64,000 nt of DNA from Asaia bogorensis (GTDB lineage: Bacteria > Pseudomonadota > Alphaproteobacteria > CACIAM-22H2): positions 1-64,000 of the forward strand of contig CAMDLT010000003.1 of the NCBI GenBank assembly GCA_945901855.1, in the 5' to 3' direction. Positions 1 through 8,166 of the stretch are shown here, piece by piece. Numbering within the stretch: the first letter of the stretch is position 1; every line of letters begins with the position of its first letter. The notes beneath the pieces were generated by a model that saw nothing but the letters and a program-made list of their open reading frames with translations, searched no databases and was not told the origin of the DNA. The position numbers were made by a program, and so were the translations under genes.

Positions 1-83
1 CATAGCTCGCCGGCTTTCCCGCCGGCCGCGTGCAGCTTCAGGATCTCGATTATCTTCTCTTCCGTGAACCGGCTCTTCTTCAT
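1..83 (-). CDS. IS3-family transposase OrfA, N-terminal fragment (cut by window edge)
   Basis: Reading leftward from the ATG at 83, the first 27 residues begin MKKSRFTEEKIIEILKLHAA and continue GGKAGEL. This is the classic start of IS3-family OrfA (HTH_Tnp_1): MKK-S-[RK]-F-[ST]-EEQI, then a helix-turn-helix that recognises the element ends. In this family OrfA is fused to the OrfB integrase domain by a programmed frameshift, which cannot be seen here. An SD-like GAGAGGAG lies just upstream of the start. The gene is truncated only because the window ends. Confidence 0.8.
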   Translation of the reverse strand, partial: MKKSRFTEEKIIEILKLHAAGGKAGEL

Positions 84-121
84 CGTCCGCTCCTCTCTTT
101 GGGCGGACTCTACACTTCTCA
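1..121 (-). mobile_element. End of an IS3-family insertion sequence (partial)
   Basis: The window edge holds the left end of an insertion sequence read leftward. It contains the start of an IS3-type OrfA and about 38 bases of non-coding lead. On the minus strand the lead begins TGAGAAGTGTAGAGTCCGCC, a T-G-starting end as expected for IS3-family termini. The outer boundary near 121 is inferred, because the other end and any target duplication lie outside the window. The element sits just outside an integrase gene, which suggests mobile DNA to the left. Confidence 0.6.
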
Positions 122-275
122 GTGGGCGGGTTTCACGGGCTCAGGCCAGTATGAGGCGAAGTGCCAAGTGCCTCGAGAAAAGTCGGAGTCAAAGCAATCA
201 GTTACGCCAGCGCATCAGGCGGCACTTGCACGGCTTAAATCTTTAGGGATAGTTTGAAAAAATTGGGAGACGCAG

Positions 276-1496
276 ATGACTGTTTTTCTTGATAAGAAAT
301 CGAACGTCTGGGTCTACGATTTCATTGAGAGCGGTCGGCGCTATAAGCGGCAGTGCCGAGCGCCTGACGGCACAAATTGCACATCAAGACGGGCAGCCGT
401 CGCATGCGAGGCGGCAACTCGAGCTGCCGCGCGCATTGAGACTGAAAAAGAAAAGCAGACACGAAAAGTTTACACATTTGCGCAAGCCGTCGCAGCGCGC
501 TCAGAAGAGGCGATTCATCTCCGCAATTGGCCCGACATCAAGAATGCACTGAAAGAGCTCTTGAAATTTTTCGGCTCTACCACCCCTATCTCCCAAGTTG
601 CAGACCGTTGGATGGAATACCGAGCGTGGTCGCGCCGTCAGGTGGTGCGAAAGTGGCGGGGTGGTCCGCAACCGGCGAACGATAGGAAAGCAAGCGATCA
701 TTGGAAAGACCTTGGGCGCACACGGTCTGCTGGCCGCGTGAACAGATACCTGGACCAACTTTCGGCGGTTCTTCGGTTAGCAAATCGGATGCGTGACCGG
801 GATGGCAAGCCCCTTCTTCCCCACATGCCCCAAATCGAGCGCCTGCCTGAGCCCAAACGCATTCCCAACCCTGTGCCACTTGCGGTCCTTGCACAGATTG
901 AGTCCGATCCCGCATCGCCAGATCATTTATGGCAAGCAGCCGCACTCGCGCGTCTTTTTGGTTTGCGTCTTGCCGAGGTTTGTAAGGCCCGCGTTGATTG
1001 GATCGAGTGGGAACAACAGGCGCTCCGACTGCCCGCTGAAGTCACCAAAGCAAACCGTGACGAGCTTCAAATCGCCAATCACGAAGCGATGCAGCTGCTC
1101 GCATGGCTCGCACTGTTCGCGAGGGAGCGAAACTCGGCAAAGGATTTTCTTGTCGTTTACACGCCCAATGGAGATCGCAAAGCGCGCTCTATACAGTCGT
1201 TGCAAGGGGCATGGACAAATGCGCTGCGGCGTCTTGGGCTTGAGGGCCGTTATCGCTTCCACGATATTCGAGCTACCTACGTCACCCAAGTGGCGATGGT
1301 CGCCAGCAGCGCCGTGACGCAGGGGTTGGCCCGCCACAAATCCGCGGCCACGACAGCTCTTTACACGCGGGTCGCAGATGGGGCAAAACGCGCTGCGGTG
1401 TTAGCAATGCGCTCCACCTCCGGCCTTGCAGCGGAAGAGTTCATCCAGCAAAGTCCCACTCTAGAGTCCCACTCTCGCAAGAGATCGATTTCGTAA
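276..1496 (+). CDS. Tyrosine recombinase/integrase of a mobile element
   Basis: This 406-residue site-specific recombinase should cut and rejoin DNA through a tyrosine for integration or excision of an element. Seen in the sequence: an N-terminal arm-binding-like region, a core-binding segment around 90-200, and a C-terminal catalytic domain with the R of GLRLAEV, the H-x-x-R box HDIRATY, then RHKSAATTALYTRV carrying the second H and the tyrosine nucleophile. An SD-like GGGAGA precedes the ATG. A weak promoter (TTGCAC at 226, TAGTTT at 250) is possible. The gene is clearly less GC-rich than the rest of the window, as expected for transferred DNA. It reads toward tRNA-Thr and stops 31 bases before its 5' end. 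Confidence 0.9.
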   Translation: MTVFLDKKSNVWVYDFIESGRRYKRQCRAPDGTNCTSRRAAVACEAATRAAARIETEKEKQTRKVYTFAQAVAARSEEAIHLRNWPDIKNALKELLKFFGSTTPISQVADRWMEYRAWSRRQVVRKWRGGPQPANDRKASDHWKDLGRTRSAGRVNRYLDQLSAVLRLANRMRDRDGKPLLPHMPQIERLPEPKRIPNPVPLAVLAQIESDPASPDHLWQAAALARLFGLRLAEVCKARVDWIEWEQQALRLPAEVTKANRDELQIANHEAMQLLAWLALFARERNSAKDFLVVYTPNGDRKARSIQSLQGAWTNALRRLGLEGRYRFHDIRATYVTQVAMVASSAVTQGLARHKSAATTALYTRVADGAKRAAVLAMRSTSGLAAEEFIQQSPTLESHSRKRSIS

Positions 1497-1527
1497 CGCC
1501 CGCTAAATAGCTGATTTTAAATGGATT

Positions 1528-1602
1528 GCCGGTTTAGCTCAGCGGTAGAGCAGCGGTTTTGTAAACCGAAGGTCGGGGGTTCAATCCCCTCAACCGGCAC
1601 CA
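1528..1602 (+). tRNA. tRNA-Thr (anticodon UGU)
   Basis: A full cloverleaf can be folded. The acceptor stem is GCCGGTT with AACCGGC, followed by A and an encoded CCA. The D stem is GCTC/GAGC, the anticodon loop is TTTGTAA (anticodon TGT, reading ACA threonine codons), and the T arm has loop TTCAATC. The first pair of the anticodon stem (G27-A43) is mismatched; the other four pairs are good. The tRNA lies directly downstream of the integrase, so it is the likely attachment site. A clear promoter is not obvious in the 31-base gap. Confidence 0.95.
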
Positions 1603-1620
1603 ATATCGCGAAGGCCTTCG

Positions 1621-2055
1621 ATGACCGTTCTTACGCTCGCCGCCGCATCGATCCTCGCAGATACCGCTCTTGCCGAAGGCCGACGCCTGGAACTCGCCCC
1701 GCTGACGCTGGTTGTACTCGACGCGGGCGGGCACGTGATCGTCGCCAAGCGCGAGGACCATTCGGGCATCCTACGTTTCGAAATTGCCTACGGCAAAGCA
1801 TGGGGCGCCCTCGGCATGGGCTTTGGCACACGCGAACTTGCCGAGCGCGCGACAAAATCGCCAACCTTCATCGCGGCGATTTCGGCAGCAAGTGCAGGGC
1901 GCATCGTGCCTTCGCCCGGCGGCGTCTTGATCCGCAAACACGGCGTCACGCTGGGCGCCGTTGGCATTTCGGGCGATACCGGCCCGCAGGACGAAACCGC
2001 GGCGTTGGCCGGCATTGCCGCTGCCGGGTTCGACGCCGCCGTCGGCATGCCCTGA
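1621..2055 (+). CDS. GlcG/HbpS-family heme-binding-like protein
   Basis: This is a 144-residue single-domain protein of the GlcG/HbpS (DUF336) fold. The family includes extracellular or cytosolic heme-binding sensors and proteins encoded with glycolate or diol metabolism genes. Seen: the family-typical central stretch VLDAGGHVIVAKREDHSG, the Pro- and Gly-rich loop around GRIVPSPGGVLIR, and the C-terminal GVSG-like GAVGISGDTGPQDE. No signal peptide is apparent, so it is probably cytoplasmic. It starts 18 bases after the tRNA and is convergent with cheW (15-base gap). No neighbour reveals its substrate, so the heme assignment is by family only. Confidence 0.8.
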   Translation: MTVLTLAAASILADTALAEGRRLELAPLTLVVLDAGGHVIVAKREDHSGILRFEIAYGKAWGALGMGFGTRELAERATKSPTFIAAISAASAGRIVPSPGGVLIRKHGVTLGAVGISGDTGPQDETAALAGIAAAGFDAAVGMP

Positions 2056-2070
2056 GATTGGGCTGCGCGG

Positions 2071-2574
2071 CTAGGCGGCTTCCGTCAGGCCGCGCTTGAA
2101 CGTCATCATGCGGCTTACTTCGAGCACGACCATCAGCTTGCCTTTGAGCCGGTAAATGCCGCCCGAAACGTCGCGCCAGCGCGGATCGAGCGTGTTCGGG
2201 TTGCGCTCGTAGCTGTCGGCCGAAAGCGACAAGACCTCGCCCACATTGTCGACCATCAGCGCGTAAAGCTCGCCCTTGTGGTCGACGACCACGTTCATGC
2301 CGGGGCTCGCCTTGTCGCGCGCGGGCAGGCCCAAGCGGCGACGCACATCGCACGCCGTCACGATACGTCCGCGCAGGTTCAAAGCGCCTGCAACCTCGGG
2401 CGGTGCCAGCGGCACGCGCGTAATGCGCTGCGGGCCGAGCACGTCTTGCACGGTCAGCACGGGAATGCCGAACAGCTGGTCGGCAACCGTCATGGTGACA
2501 AAGTCGTTGGCGACGCCGGCGCCTGCCGCTTTCATGGCGTTGGCTTTTTCGGCCGGAACGAGGGCATTGCTCAT
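2071..2574 (-). CDS. cheW: CheW-like chemotaxis coupling protein
   Basis: This 167-residue protein is essentially one CheW domain, preceded by about 22 extra residues. CheW bridges chemoreceptors and the CheA kinase at the inner membrane. Seen: the fold-typical FVTMTVADQLFGIPVLTVQDV start, the P-x-x-[VA]-x-G-x-LNLRGRIV signature (here APPEVAGALNLRGRIV), then VVDHKGELYALMVDNVGEVL and a final GIYRLKGKLMVVLEV strand. It lies 24 bases downstream of cheA and is surely co-transcribed with it. No receptor, cheB or cheR gene lies nearby, so the rest of this pathway is elsewhere. Confidence 0.9.
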   Translation of the reverse strand: MSNALVPAEKANAMKAAGAGVANDFVTMTVADQLFGIPVLTVQDVLGPQRITRVPLAPPEVAGALNLRGRIVTACDVRRRLGLPARDKASPGMNVVVDHKGELYALMVDNVGEVLSLSADSYERNPNTLDPRWRDVSGGIYRLKGKLMVVLEVSRMMTFKRGLTEAA

Positions 2575-2598
2575 GTCGATCTCTCCTGATTCCGGCGG

Positions 2599-5217
2599 TT
2601 ACTGGGCAGCGACGCGGTTGTTGGCGGCGCCCAGTTCGTTGAGCGAGGCCAGCAACCCTTCGCGGTCGAGCTTGGGGATGAAGTCGGTGAAGCCCACGCG
2701 GCGCGCGCGCTCGATGTCTTGCGGGTGCGTGTGCGAGGACATGGCAAGGATCGGCGTTTCGCGGAAACGCTCGGTCTTGCGCAGCGCCTCGGCGAATTCG
2801 AAACCGCTCATGCCCGGCATTTCGATGTCCGAGACGATGACGTCGAACTCGCGGCCGGCTTCGCACATCGCCATGGCTGCCGTCGCGGTCTCGGCGGTCG
2901 TCACCTCGAAACCCGCGACCGACAGAATCGGCTGCAGCAGGTTGCGGAAGAACGGGCTGTCGTCGACCAGCAGCAGACGGCGCAAACCGCCCGCAACGCC
3001 AAAGGGCGTGTCGCCCTTGCCGAACCAATCGCCGAACGCCAGCCCCAGATAGTGCGCGGTATCGATCACGTCCGTCGCCTTGCCTGCAATGATCGCCGAA
3101 CCGACCATGCCGGGGCGCACATTGTTCATTTCCACCGCCAGACGTTCCTCGACGATATCGACGATTTCGTCGACCAGCAGGCCCATGTTGCGGTTGCGGT
3201 CGGCGAACACCAGGATCGACTGGCGCCCTTCGGTACGCACCGCATAGGACGGATCGATCGTCACCAACGGCATCAGCTTGCCGCGATACTGCAGCACGGG
3301 TTTGCCGTCGGAGAATTCGATCGTCGTCGCGTCGGCTTCTTCGAGACGCGCGATAAGCGACAACGGCACGGCCTTTGGCGCCTGACCGCCTGCGCGGAAG
3401 ACCAGAAGCGCGATACGCTCGGACTCGCCCGCACTCTTATGCTCGGCTTCGGTGGCGGCGCCCTGCTCGCCCATGGTCGCAGCTTCGCCGGAAGCTGCGG
3501 CAATGCCGTTGGGATCGAGGATCATGATCACTGAGCCGTCGCCCAGAATCGTGTTGCCCGAGAACATCGAAATGTCGCGCAAGATCGGCGCCACCGGCTT
3601 CACGACGATTTCCTCGGTGTCGAACACGCGATCGACCATGATGCCGAACGTATAGGTGCCGACCTGCGTCACAACGATGAAACTCTGGTCGGGATCGACG
3701 CCGCGATCCTCGCCCAAGCGCAGCATGTCGTGCAGGCTGACGAGCGGCAGCAAGCGGTTGCGCAGGCGCAGGAACGGCGAATCGTTGACGCGCTCGATCG
3801 TCGTTTCCGAGCCCGCTTGGGCGCGCACAAGTTCGAGCACGCTGATTTGCGGAATCGCAAAACGCTCGCCCGAGCACTCGACCACAAGGGCCGAGACGAT
3901 GGCGAGCGTGAGCGGAATCTTGATGACGAACGCCGTGCCCTTGCCGCGCTGGAAGCGCAGCTCGACCGTGCCGCCGATTTTTTCGATGTTGGTGCGCACC
4001 ACGTCCATGCCCACGCCGCGCCCCGAAACCGAGGTCACCACGGCGGCCGTGGAGAAGCCCGCTTTGAAGATGAACTGGGCGACCTGCTGGTCGCTGAGGG
4101 AGGCGGCTTCCGCCTCGCTCACGACGCCGTTCTGGATGCCCTTTTGCTTGATCTTCTCGATATTGAGGCCGCGACCGTCGTCCGAAATTTCGATGATGAT
4201 GTGGCCGCCTTCGTGGAAGGCGTTGAGATTGACGCGGCCGATTTCCGGCTTGCCCGCAGCGCGCCGATCTTCGGGACGCTCGAGCCCGTGGTCGGCGCAA
4301 TTGCGCACAAGATGCGTCAGCGGATCCTTGATCAGTTCGAGCACCTGGCGGTCGAGCTCGGTGTCCTGCCCGTGCATGATCAGATCGATTTTTTTGCCAA
4401 GCTCGTGGCTGAGATCGCGGATCAGGCGCGGCAATTTCGACCACGCATTGCCGATCGGCTGCATGCGCGTCTTCATCACGCCTTCTTGCAGTTCGGACGT
4501 GACATGGTTGAGGCGCTGCAGCGGCACCGAAAACTCGCTGTCCTTTTGCGAGCGCAGGATTTGCAGCAACTGGTTGCGCGTCAGCACCAGCTCGGAGACC
4601 ATCGTCATCAGATTTTCGAGCACGTCGACATTGACGCGGATCGAGGAAGCGGCGACGGCAGACTCGCCCACTTCGCCGCGCGGTTCGGCCGCCTTGGGGG
4701 CAGACGGCTTGGCGGCCGGAACGGGCACGAAGCCATGTTCGTCGGGCTCGGGTTCGGCCGCAGCGACGGGCGCGGCTACCTGGGCTGCCGGGGCAGCGGC
4801 CTCATCGGCGGCCTTGGGCGGCGCTGCCGTCGGGTCGGTTTTGCCCGACGCGTAATCGTTGAGGCGCTGGATGAGATCTGTGTCTTCGCCTTCGGGTTCC
4901 GCTTCGGTCTGCTCGAGCACCGCGAGCAGGCTTTTGATGCGATCGAGCGCTTCGAAGATCAGCGTCACGGCCTGCGCGTTGGGCTTGAGGATGCCGTCGC
5001 GGATCTTGTCGAGCAGATTTTCGCCCGCATGCGCCACTTTTTCCAGGCGCGGCAAGCCCAAGAAACCGCAGGTACCCTTGATCGTGTGCATGATGCGGAA
5101 GATGCTGCCGACGAGCCCCGGATCGTTGGGGTTTTGCTCGAGGCGGACAATCTCGGTGTCGAGTACGCCAAGATTCTCGTTCGTCTCGGTCAAAAAGTCG
5201 CGCAGCAGATCGTCCAT
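2599..5217 (-). CDS. cheA: Hybrid chemotaxis histidine kinase CheA with C-terminal receiver
   Basis: This 872-residue sensor kinase controls motility or a related behaviour by phosphotransfer. Domains in order: an N-terminal Hpt domain with phospho-accepting His44 in MHTIKGTCGF; a Pro/Ala-rich linker (about 130-190); the dimerisation helix pair; the HATPase with N-box HLVRNCADHG and ISDDGRGL; one CheW-like domain; a second CheW-like segment (about 590-735); and a CheY-like receiver from about 745 with LLLVDDS and phospho-acceptor Asp797 in VSDIEMPG. The fused receiver makes it a CheA-CheY hybrid rather than the plain E. coli type. It is followed by cheW in one operon; 154 bases of leader separate it from the convergent-side gene start. 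Confidence 0.93.
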   Translation of the reverse strand: MDDLLRDFLTETNENLGVLDTEIVRLEQNPNDPGLVGSIFRIMHTIKGTCGFLGLPRLEKVAHAGENLLDKIRDGILKPNAQAVTLIFEALDRIKSLLAVLEQTEAEPEGEDTDLIQRLNDYASGKTDPTAAPPKAADEAAAPAAQVAAPVAAAEPEPDEHGFVPVPAAKPSAPKAAEPRGEVGESAVAASSIRVNVDVLENLMTMVSELVLTRNQLLQILRSQKDSEFSVPLQRLNHVTSELQEGVMKTRMQPIGNAWSKLPRLIRDLSHELGKKIDLIMHGQDTELDRQVLELIKDPLTHLVRNCADHGLERPEDRRAAGKPEIGRVNLNAFHEGGHIIIEISDDGRGLNIEKIKQKGIQNGVVSEAEAASLSDQQVAQFIFKAGFSTAAVVTSVSGRGVGMDVVRTNIEKIGGTVELRFQRGKGTAFVIKIPLTLAIVSALVVECSGERFAIPQISVLELVRAQAGSETTIERVNDSPFLRLRNRLLPLVSLHDMLRLGEDRGVDPDQSFIVVTQVGTYTFGIMVDRVFDTEEIVVKPVAPILRDISMFSGNTILGDGSVIMILDPNGIAAASGEAATMGEQGAATEAEHKSAGESERIALLVFRAGGQAPKAVPLSLIARLEEADATTIEFSDGKPVLQYRGKLMPLVTIDPSYAVRTEGRQSILVFADRNRNMGLLVDEIVDIVEERLAVEMNNVRPGMVGSAIIAGKATDVIDTAHYLGLAFGDWFGKGDTPFGVAGGLRRLLLVDDSPFFRNLLQPILSVAGFEVTTAETATAAMAMCEAGREFDVIVSDIEMPGMSGFEFAEALRKTERFRETPILAMSSHTHPQDIERARRVGFTDFIPKLDREGLLASLNELGAANNRVAAQ

Positions 5218-5371
5218 CGGCGTTCTCCATTCTGTTTGCGCCGAGGATCAATCGGCACATCGCACCGTAATTCCACACCACGTCTACACGCAATGTCCTT
5301 ACCGAAGTGTTTACGGCCCGGCTATCGCGTTTACGGTTTCCTCTAAGCCTCTGAAATAAAAGACTGAAAAA

Positions 5372-6646
5372 TCAACGCGGCGCAACGATTTCGCGCACGA
5401 AGCGAATGTGCTGGCGCAAATTATATAAAATGTCGGCGTAGGACGTCGGCACCTTCAGCGCCTCGGCCTCCTGCTGCAATTTTTCAAGTTCGGCCACCAA
5501 GACTGCGCGCGCCGCCCGGTCTTCGATATCCCGAAGATTGCGCTCGATCCGGCGCAGTTCTTTGTATTTGTTAAATATCCTTCCGCGCACCTGCCAGCGA
5601 TACGCGGGCGGCGCCAAGCGCGCCAGCGGGATCAGCAGCGTCAAAAGCGGGATCAGCAAAACGACCATGCGCTCGGCCAAAACGGCGGCCCAAAAGGGCA
5701 AAATGCGCGTCAGGAAACTGGGGCCGCGCTCCAACAGCCGCACGGAGTCCTCGTGCAGGTCGAAATCGTTGTAGCGCGTGGTCGGGAAGGTTCCGGCGGG
5801 CGAAAAAAGCTGGCGCTGCTTGTGGACCTGCTGGGCGGCGCGCACCAATAGCCCGACCAGTGCCGGATGCAGATCTTCGCGCACCACAAGCTGGGTCGCC
5901 GGGGCCAGCAGGATCGTTTCCTCGCGCGGCAGATCGCGCGCAAGATCGAGCCCGCCCGCCGGCAGCACGACCGACGAAAGAAAGGGAAACTGCAGCCGAT
6001 ACGCTTCGTGGCGCCGATAGCCGAACAGCCGAAACCGGCCGTCGGCCAGCATGTCGGCAAGGCCCGGCGGCGGGTTGGCCGAAACCGAAAAGGCCGCGTC
6101 GATCTGGCCGTCGCGCAGGGCGGCAAACGCCGCATCGGTGCCAAGGATGGAGGGCGCGATATCGCGCGCCGCGTCGAGCCCGTTGGCGCGCAGCATCTGG
6201 CGCACCAGGACCTGCGTACCCGACCCTTCCGGCCCCACGCCCACGCGAAGTCCGCGGATATCGTGGAGCTTTGCCACCGCCAGGTCCGCGCGCAGCACGA
6301 GCCACACGGGCTCGAAGAAAACGCTCGCTACCGTCGCGAGGCCGGGGAAGCCCTCTTCCGATCCGACGCCCCCCTGGATGAACGCGGCATCGACGCTGGG
6401 GGCGTCGCCGCCCATGCGACGCATGCTGTCGAGCGCTCCCCTGGTTTCGCGCACGTCGAGCGTGACGCCCTCGCGCGCCAGCAAAACGCGGTAGCGTTCG
6501 GCGAATTCGGTCTTCGCGCTGCCGGGTTCGCCGGACGCGAACACGAAGCTCGCGGGCGGTGCGGGATCGACGAAATGCCACGCGAACGCGAAACCCGCGA
6601 GCACCATCGCGACGATCGGGAAATAGACTTTGATGAAATCGCGCAC
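5372..6646 (-). CDS. TAXI-family (TRAP-associated) periplasmic solute-binding protein, membrane anchored
   Basis: This 424-residue protein has an N-terminal transmembrane or signal segment (about 8-28), a TAXI/NMT1-like periplasmic binding domain, and a second hydrophobic segment near 330-350 followed by a charged coiled tail (RRIERNLRDIEDRAAR). The binding domain shows FVFASGEPGSAKTEFAERY and LHDIRGLRVGVGPEGSGTQV, typical of TAXI proteins that capture small organic acids or amino acids. No TRAP permease gene (DctQ/M fusion) is next to it, so it may be an orphan receptor or feed a distant permease. It starts 12 bases after the P450 gene, which suggests one transcript. Confidence 0.8.
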   Translation of the reverse strand: MRDFIKVYFPIVAMVLAGFAFAWHFVDPAPPASFVFASGEPGSAKTEFAERYRVLLAREGVTLDVRETRGALDSMRRMGGDAPSVDAAFIQGGVGSEEGFPGLATVASVFFEPVWLVLRADLAVAKLHDIRGLRVGVGPEGSGTQVLVRQMLRANGLDAARDIAPSILGTDAAFAALRDGQIDAAFSVSANPPPGLADMLADGRFRLFGYRRHEAYRLQFPFLSSVVLPAGGLDLARDLPREETILLAPATQLVVREDLHPALVGLLVRAAQQVHKQRQLFSPAGTFPTTRYNDFDLHEDSVRLLERGPSFLTRILPFWAAVLAERMVVLLIPLLTLLIPLARLAPPAYRWQVRGRIFNKYKELRRIERNLRDIEDRAARAVLVAELEKLQQEAEALKVPTSYADILYNLRQHIRFVREIVAPR

Positions 6647-6658
6647 CGTCGAGAGCCC

Positions 6659-7876
6659 TCAGCCGATTTCGATTTCCAGCCGGTGCAGCCCGCGCACCAC
6701 CAGATTATCGGACCATTCCAGTTTTTGGGCCGCCAGCGCAAGTCTTGGCAAGCGCTTCAGCAACCGGCGAAAGGCGATGCGTCCTTCCAGACGTGCCAGC
6801 GGCGCGCCGACGCAGAAATGGATGCCGTAGCCAAAAGCCATGTGCGCGCCCGCATCGCGCGCTACGTCGAAGCGATCGGCATCGGCGAATACGGCGTCGT
6901 CGCGCGCCGCACCCGCAAGCATCAAAAATACGCGATCGCCCGTGGCGAGCACCGCGCCGTTCCAGTCGATCGGCTGGGATGCGACGCGCACCTGGGCGAG
7001 GCTCGGCCCGTCCCAGCGCAGCATTTCTTCGACCGCACCCTCGACAAAGGCGTCGTCGTCGACGCGCCGGCGCAGCGTTTGTTCCTGCTCGGGATGCGAG
7101 AGCAGCGCCCACAGCCCGTTGCCCAGCAAATGCGTCGTCGTCTCGTGGCCTGCAAACAGCAGCAGGACGCAGCTCGCCGTCAGCTCGTCCGCATCCATGC
7201 TTGCATTGGCATCGGCCGACGCGATCAGCCACGATGCGGCATCTACCCCCGGCTGCTTGCGCCGCGCTTTGACAAGATCGCCAAAATAGAGCTGCATTTG
7301 TTTGGCGGCGGCTTCGGCGCGCGTGTATTTGTCGGGGCTCGCGCGTGCGGTCAAAACGAACGCCCCCAGATCGTCCGACCATTGCTTGAGCAAATCGACA
7401 TCTTCTTCGGGCACGCCCAAAAGATCGGCGATCACGAAGGCGGGCAGCGGATACGCAAATTCGCGGATAAAATCGACGCGGTTCTGCCCTTCCAGCCCGT
7501 CGATCAAGCGATCGACGCGGCGGGCGATCATCGGCGCGAGACCTTCGATCGCGCGCGGCCCGAAGGCTTTGTTCATCAGCCCGCGCAGGCGCGTATGGAC
7601 CGGCGGATCGACGAACACTGCCCAGCGTTTCATCATCGCCTCGAGCGTCGCCACGCCCTCGCGCGCCTGGCCTTGCAGATGCCCGAAAAACGGCGACATG
7701 CGGTCGGCCGACAGGCGCGGGTCCTTCAGCAGCGCCTTGCAATCGGCATGACGCGCGGCAACCCAACCGCCGAGAGCTGCCGAGCGGAACAGCGGCGCAT
7801 GCAAACGCGCTTGCGCCAGCGCCGGATACGGATCCGCGATGAAAGCAGCCGAACGCGGTTCGAAATCGAATGACAT
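6659..7876 (-). CDS. Cytochrome P450 (bacterial soluble class)
   Basis: This 405-residue heme monooxygenase has all the hallmark motifs. The I-helix oxygen-binding AGHETTTH is present, a K-helix E-x-x-R follows (EEMLR region), and the heme loop FGYGIHFCVGAPLAR has the proximal ligand Cys355. There is no membrane anchor, as usual for bacterial P450s that take electrons from a ferredoxin system, which is not encoded nearby. The start is set at MSFDFEPRSAAF because typical P450s begin there. In-frame ATG at 7933 is an alternative, and neither has a good SD. The substrate cannot be inferred. Confidence 0.93.
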   Translation of the reverse strand: MSFDFEPRSAAFIADPYPALAQARLHAPLFRSAALGGWVAARHADCKALLKDPRLSADRMSPFFGHLQGQAREGVATLEAMMKRWAVFVDPPVHTRLRGLMNKAFGPRAIEGLAPMIARRVDRLIDGLEGQNRVDFIREFAYPLPAFVIADLLGVPEEDVDLLKQWSDDLGAFVLTARASPDKYTRAEAAAKQMQLYFGDLVKARRKQPGVDAASWLIASADANASMDADELTASCVLLLFAGHETTTHLLGNGLWALLSHPEQEQTLRRRVDDDAFVEGAVEEMLRWDGPSLAQVRVASQPIDWNGAVLATGDRVFLMLAGAARDDAVFADADRFDVARDAGAHMAFGYGIHFCVGAPLARLEGRIAFRRLLKRLPRLALAAQKLEWSDNLVVRGLHRLEIEIG

Positions 7877-8104
7877 GATAAAATCGTAGCAAAGAACCGC
7901 ACCGTGCGCATCACCGCCGCTTTCGCTTGACATATTTCGGTGCGACGCGCATACATCCGCTCGCGCTGCCTTGGGCAGCCAATGGCCGACGGCCTGCGTG
8001 AGCGCGAATTTCGACGTCAAATTGGGATCGCGACCCGCCCTCGGTTTTAAATACACCTCGCCCGGACACGCACGGGCGTTCGCAAAACCCGTAGCCCCGC
8101 CTTC

Positions 8105-8131
8105 GCGCAACCGGTCCAACCGGTCTTGCGC
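8105..8131 (+). promoter_or_regulatory. Strong hairpin in the leader of the DEAD-box helicase gene
   Basis: GCGCAACCGGT (8105-8115) can pair with ACCGGT-CT-TGCGC (8119-8131). This gives an 11-bp stem with a triloop and a two-base bulge. A T-rich run follows at 8144-8151, and the helicase start is at 8167. It could be a leader hairpin, an attenuator or a weak terminator; the T-run is about a dozen bases from the stem, which argues against a canonical terminator. A four-codon mini-ORF (8156-8170) overlaps the helicase start. The rest of the 290-base gap from 7877 shows nothing else clear. Confidence 0.5.
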
Positions 8132-8166
8132 GCGAGTTGTTGCTGTTTTTTCAAAATGAGAACCAC

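Noticed and set aside
1452-1475. Repeat AGTCCCACTCT twice at the end of the integrase gene
   Set aside because: It lies within coding sequence and is not found in the tRNA, so it cannot be the core site of integration as such.
3730-5346. Open frame opposite cheA
   Set aside because: Composition is Arg/His/Gln-rich and no motif is visible; cheA on the other strand has full domain support.
7874-7933. Longer N-terminus of the P450
   Set aside because: An in-frame ATG at 7933 exists, but the added residues are not P450-like and no SD precedes it; the shorter form is kept.
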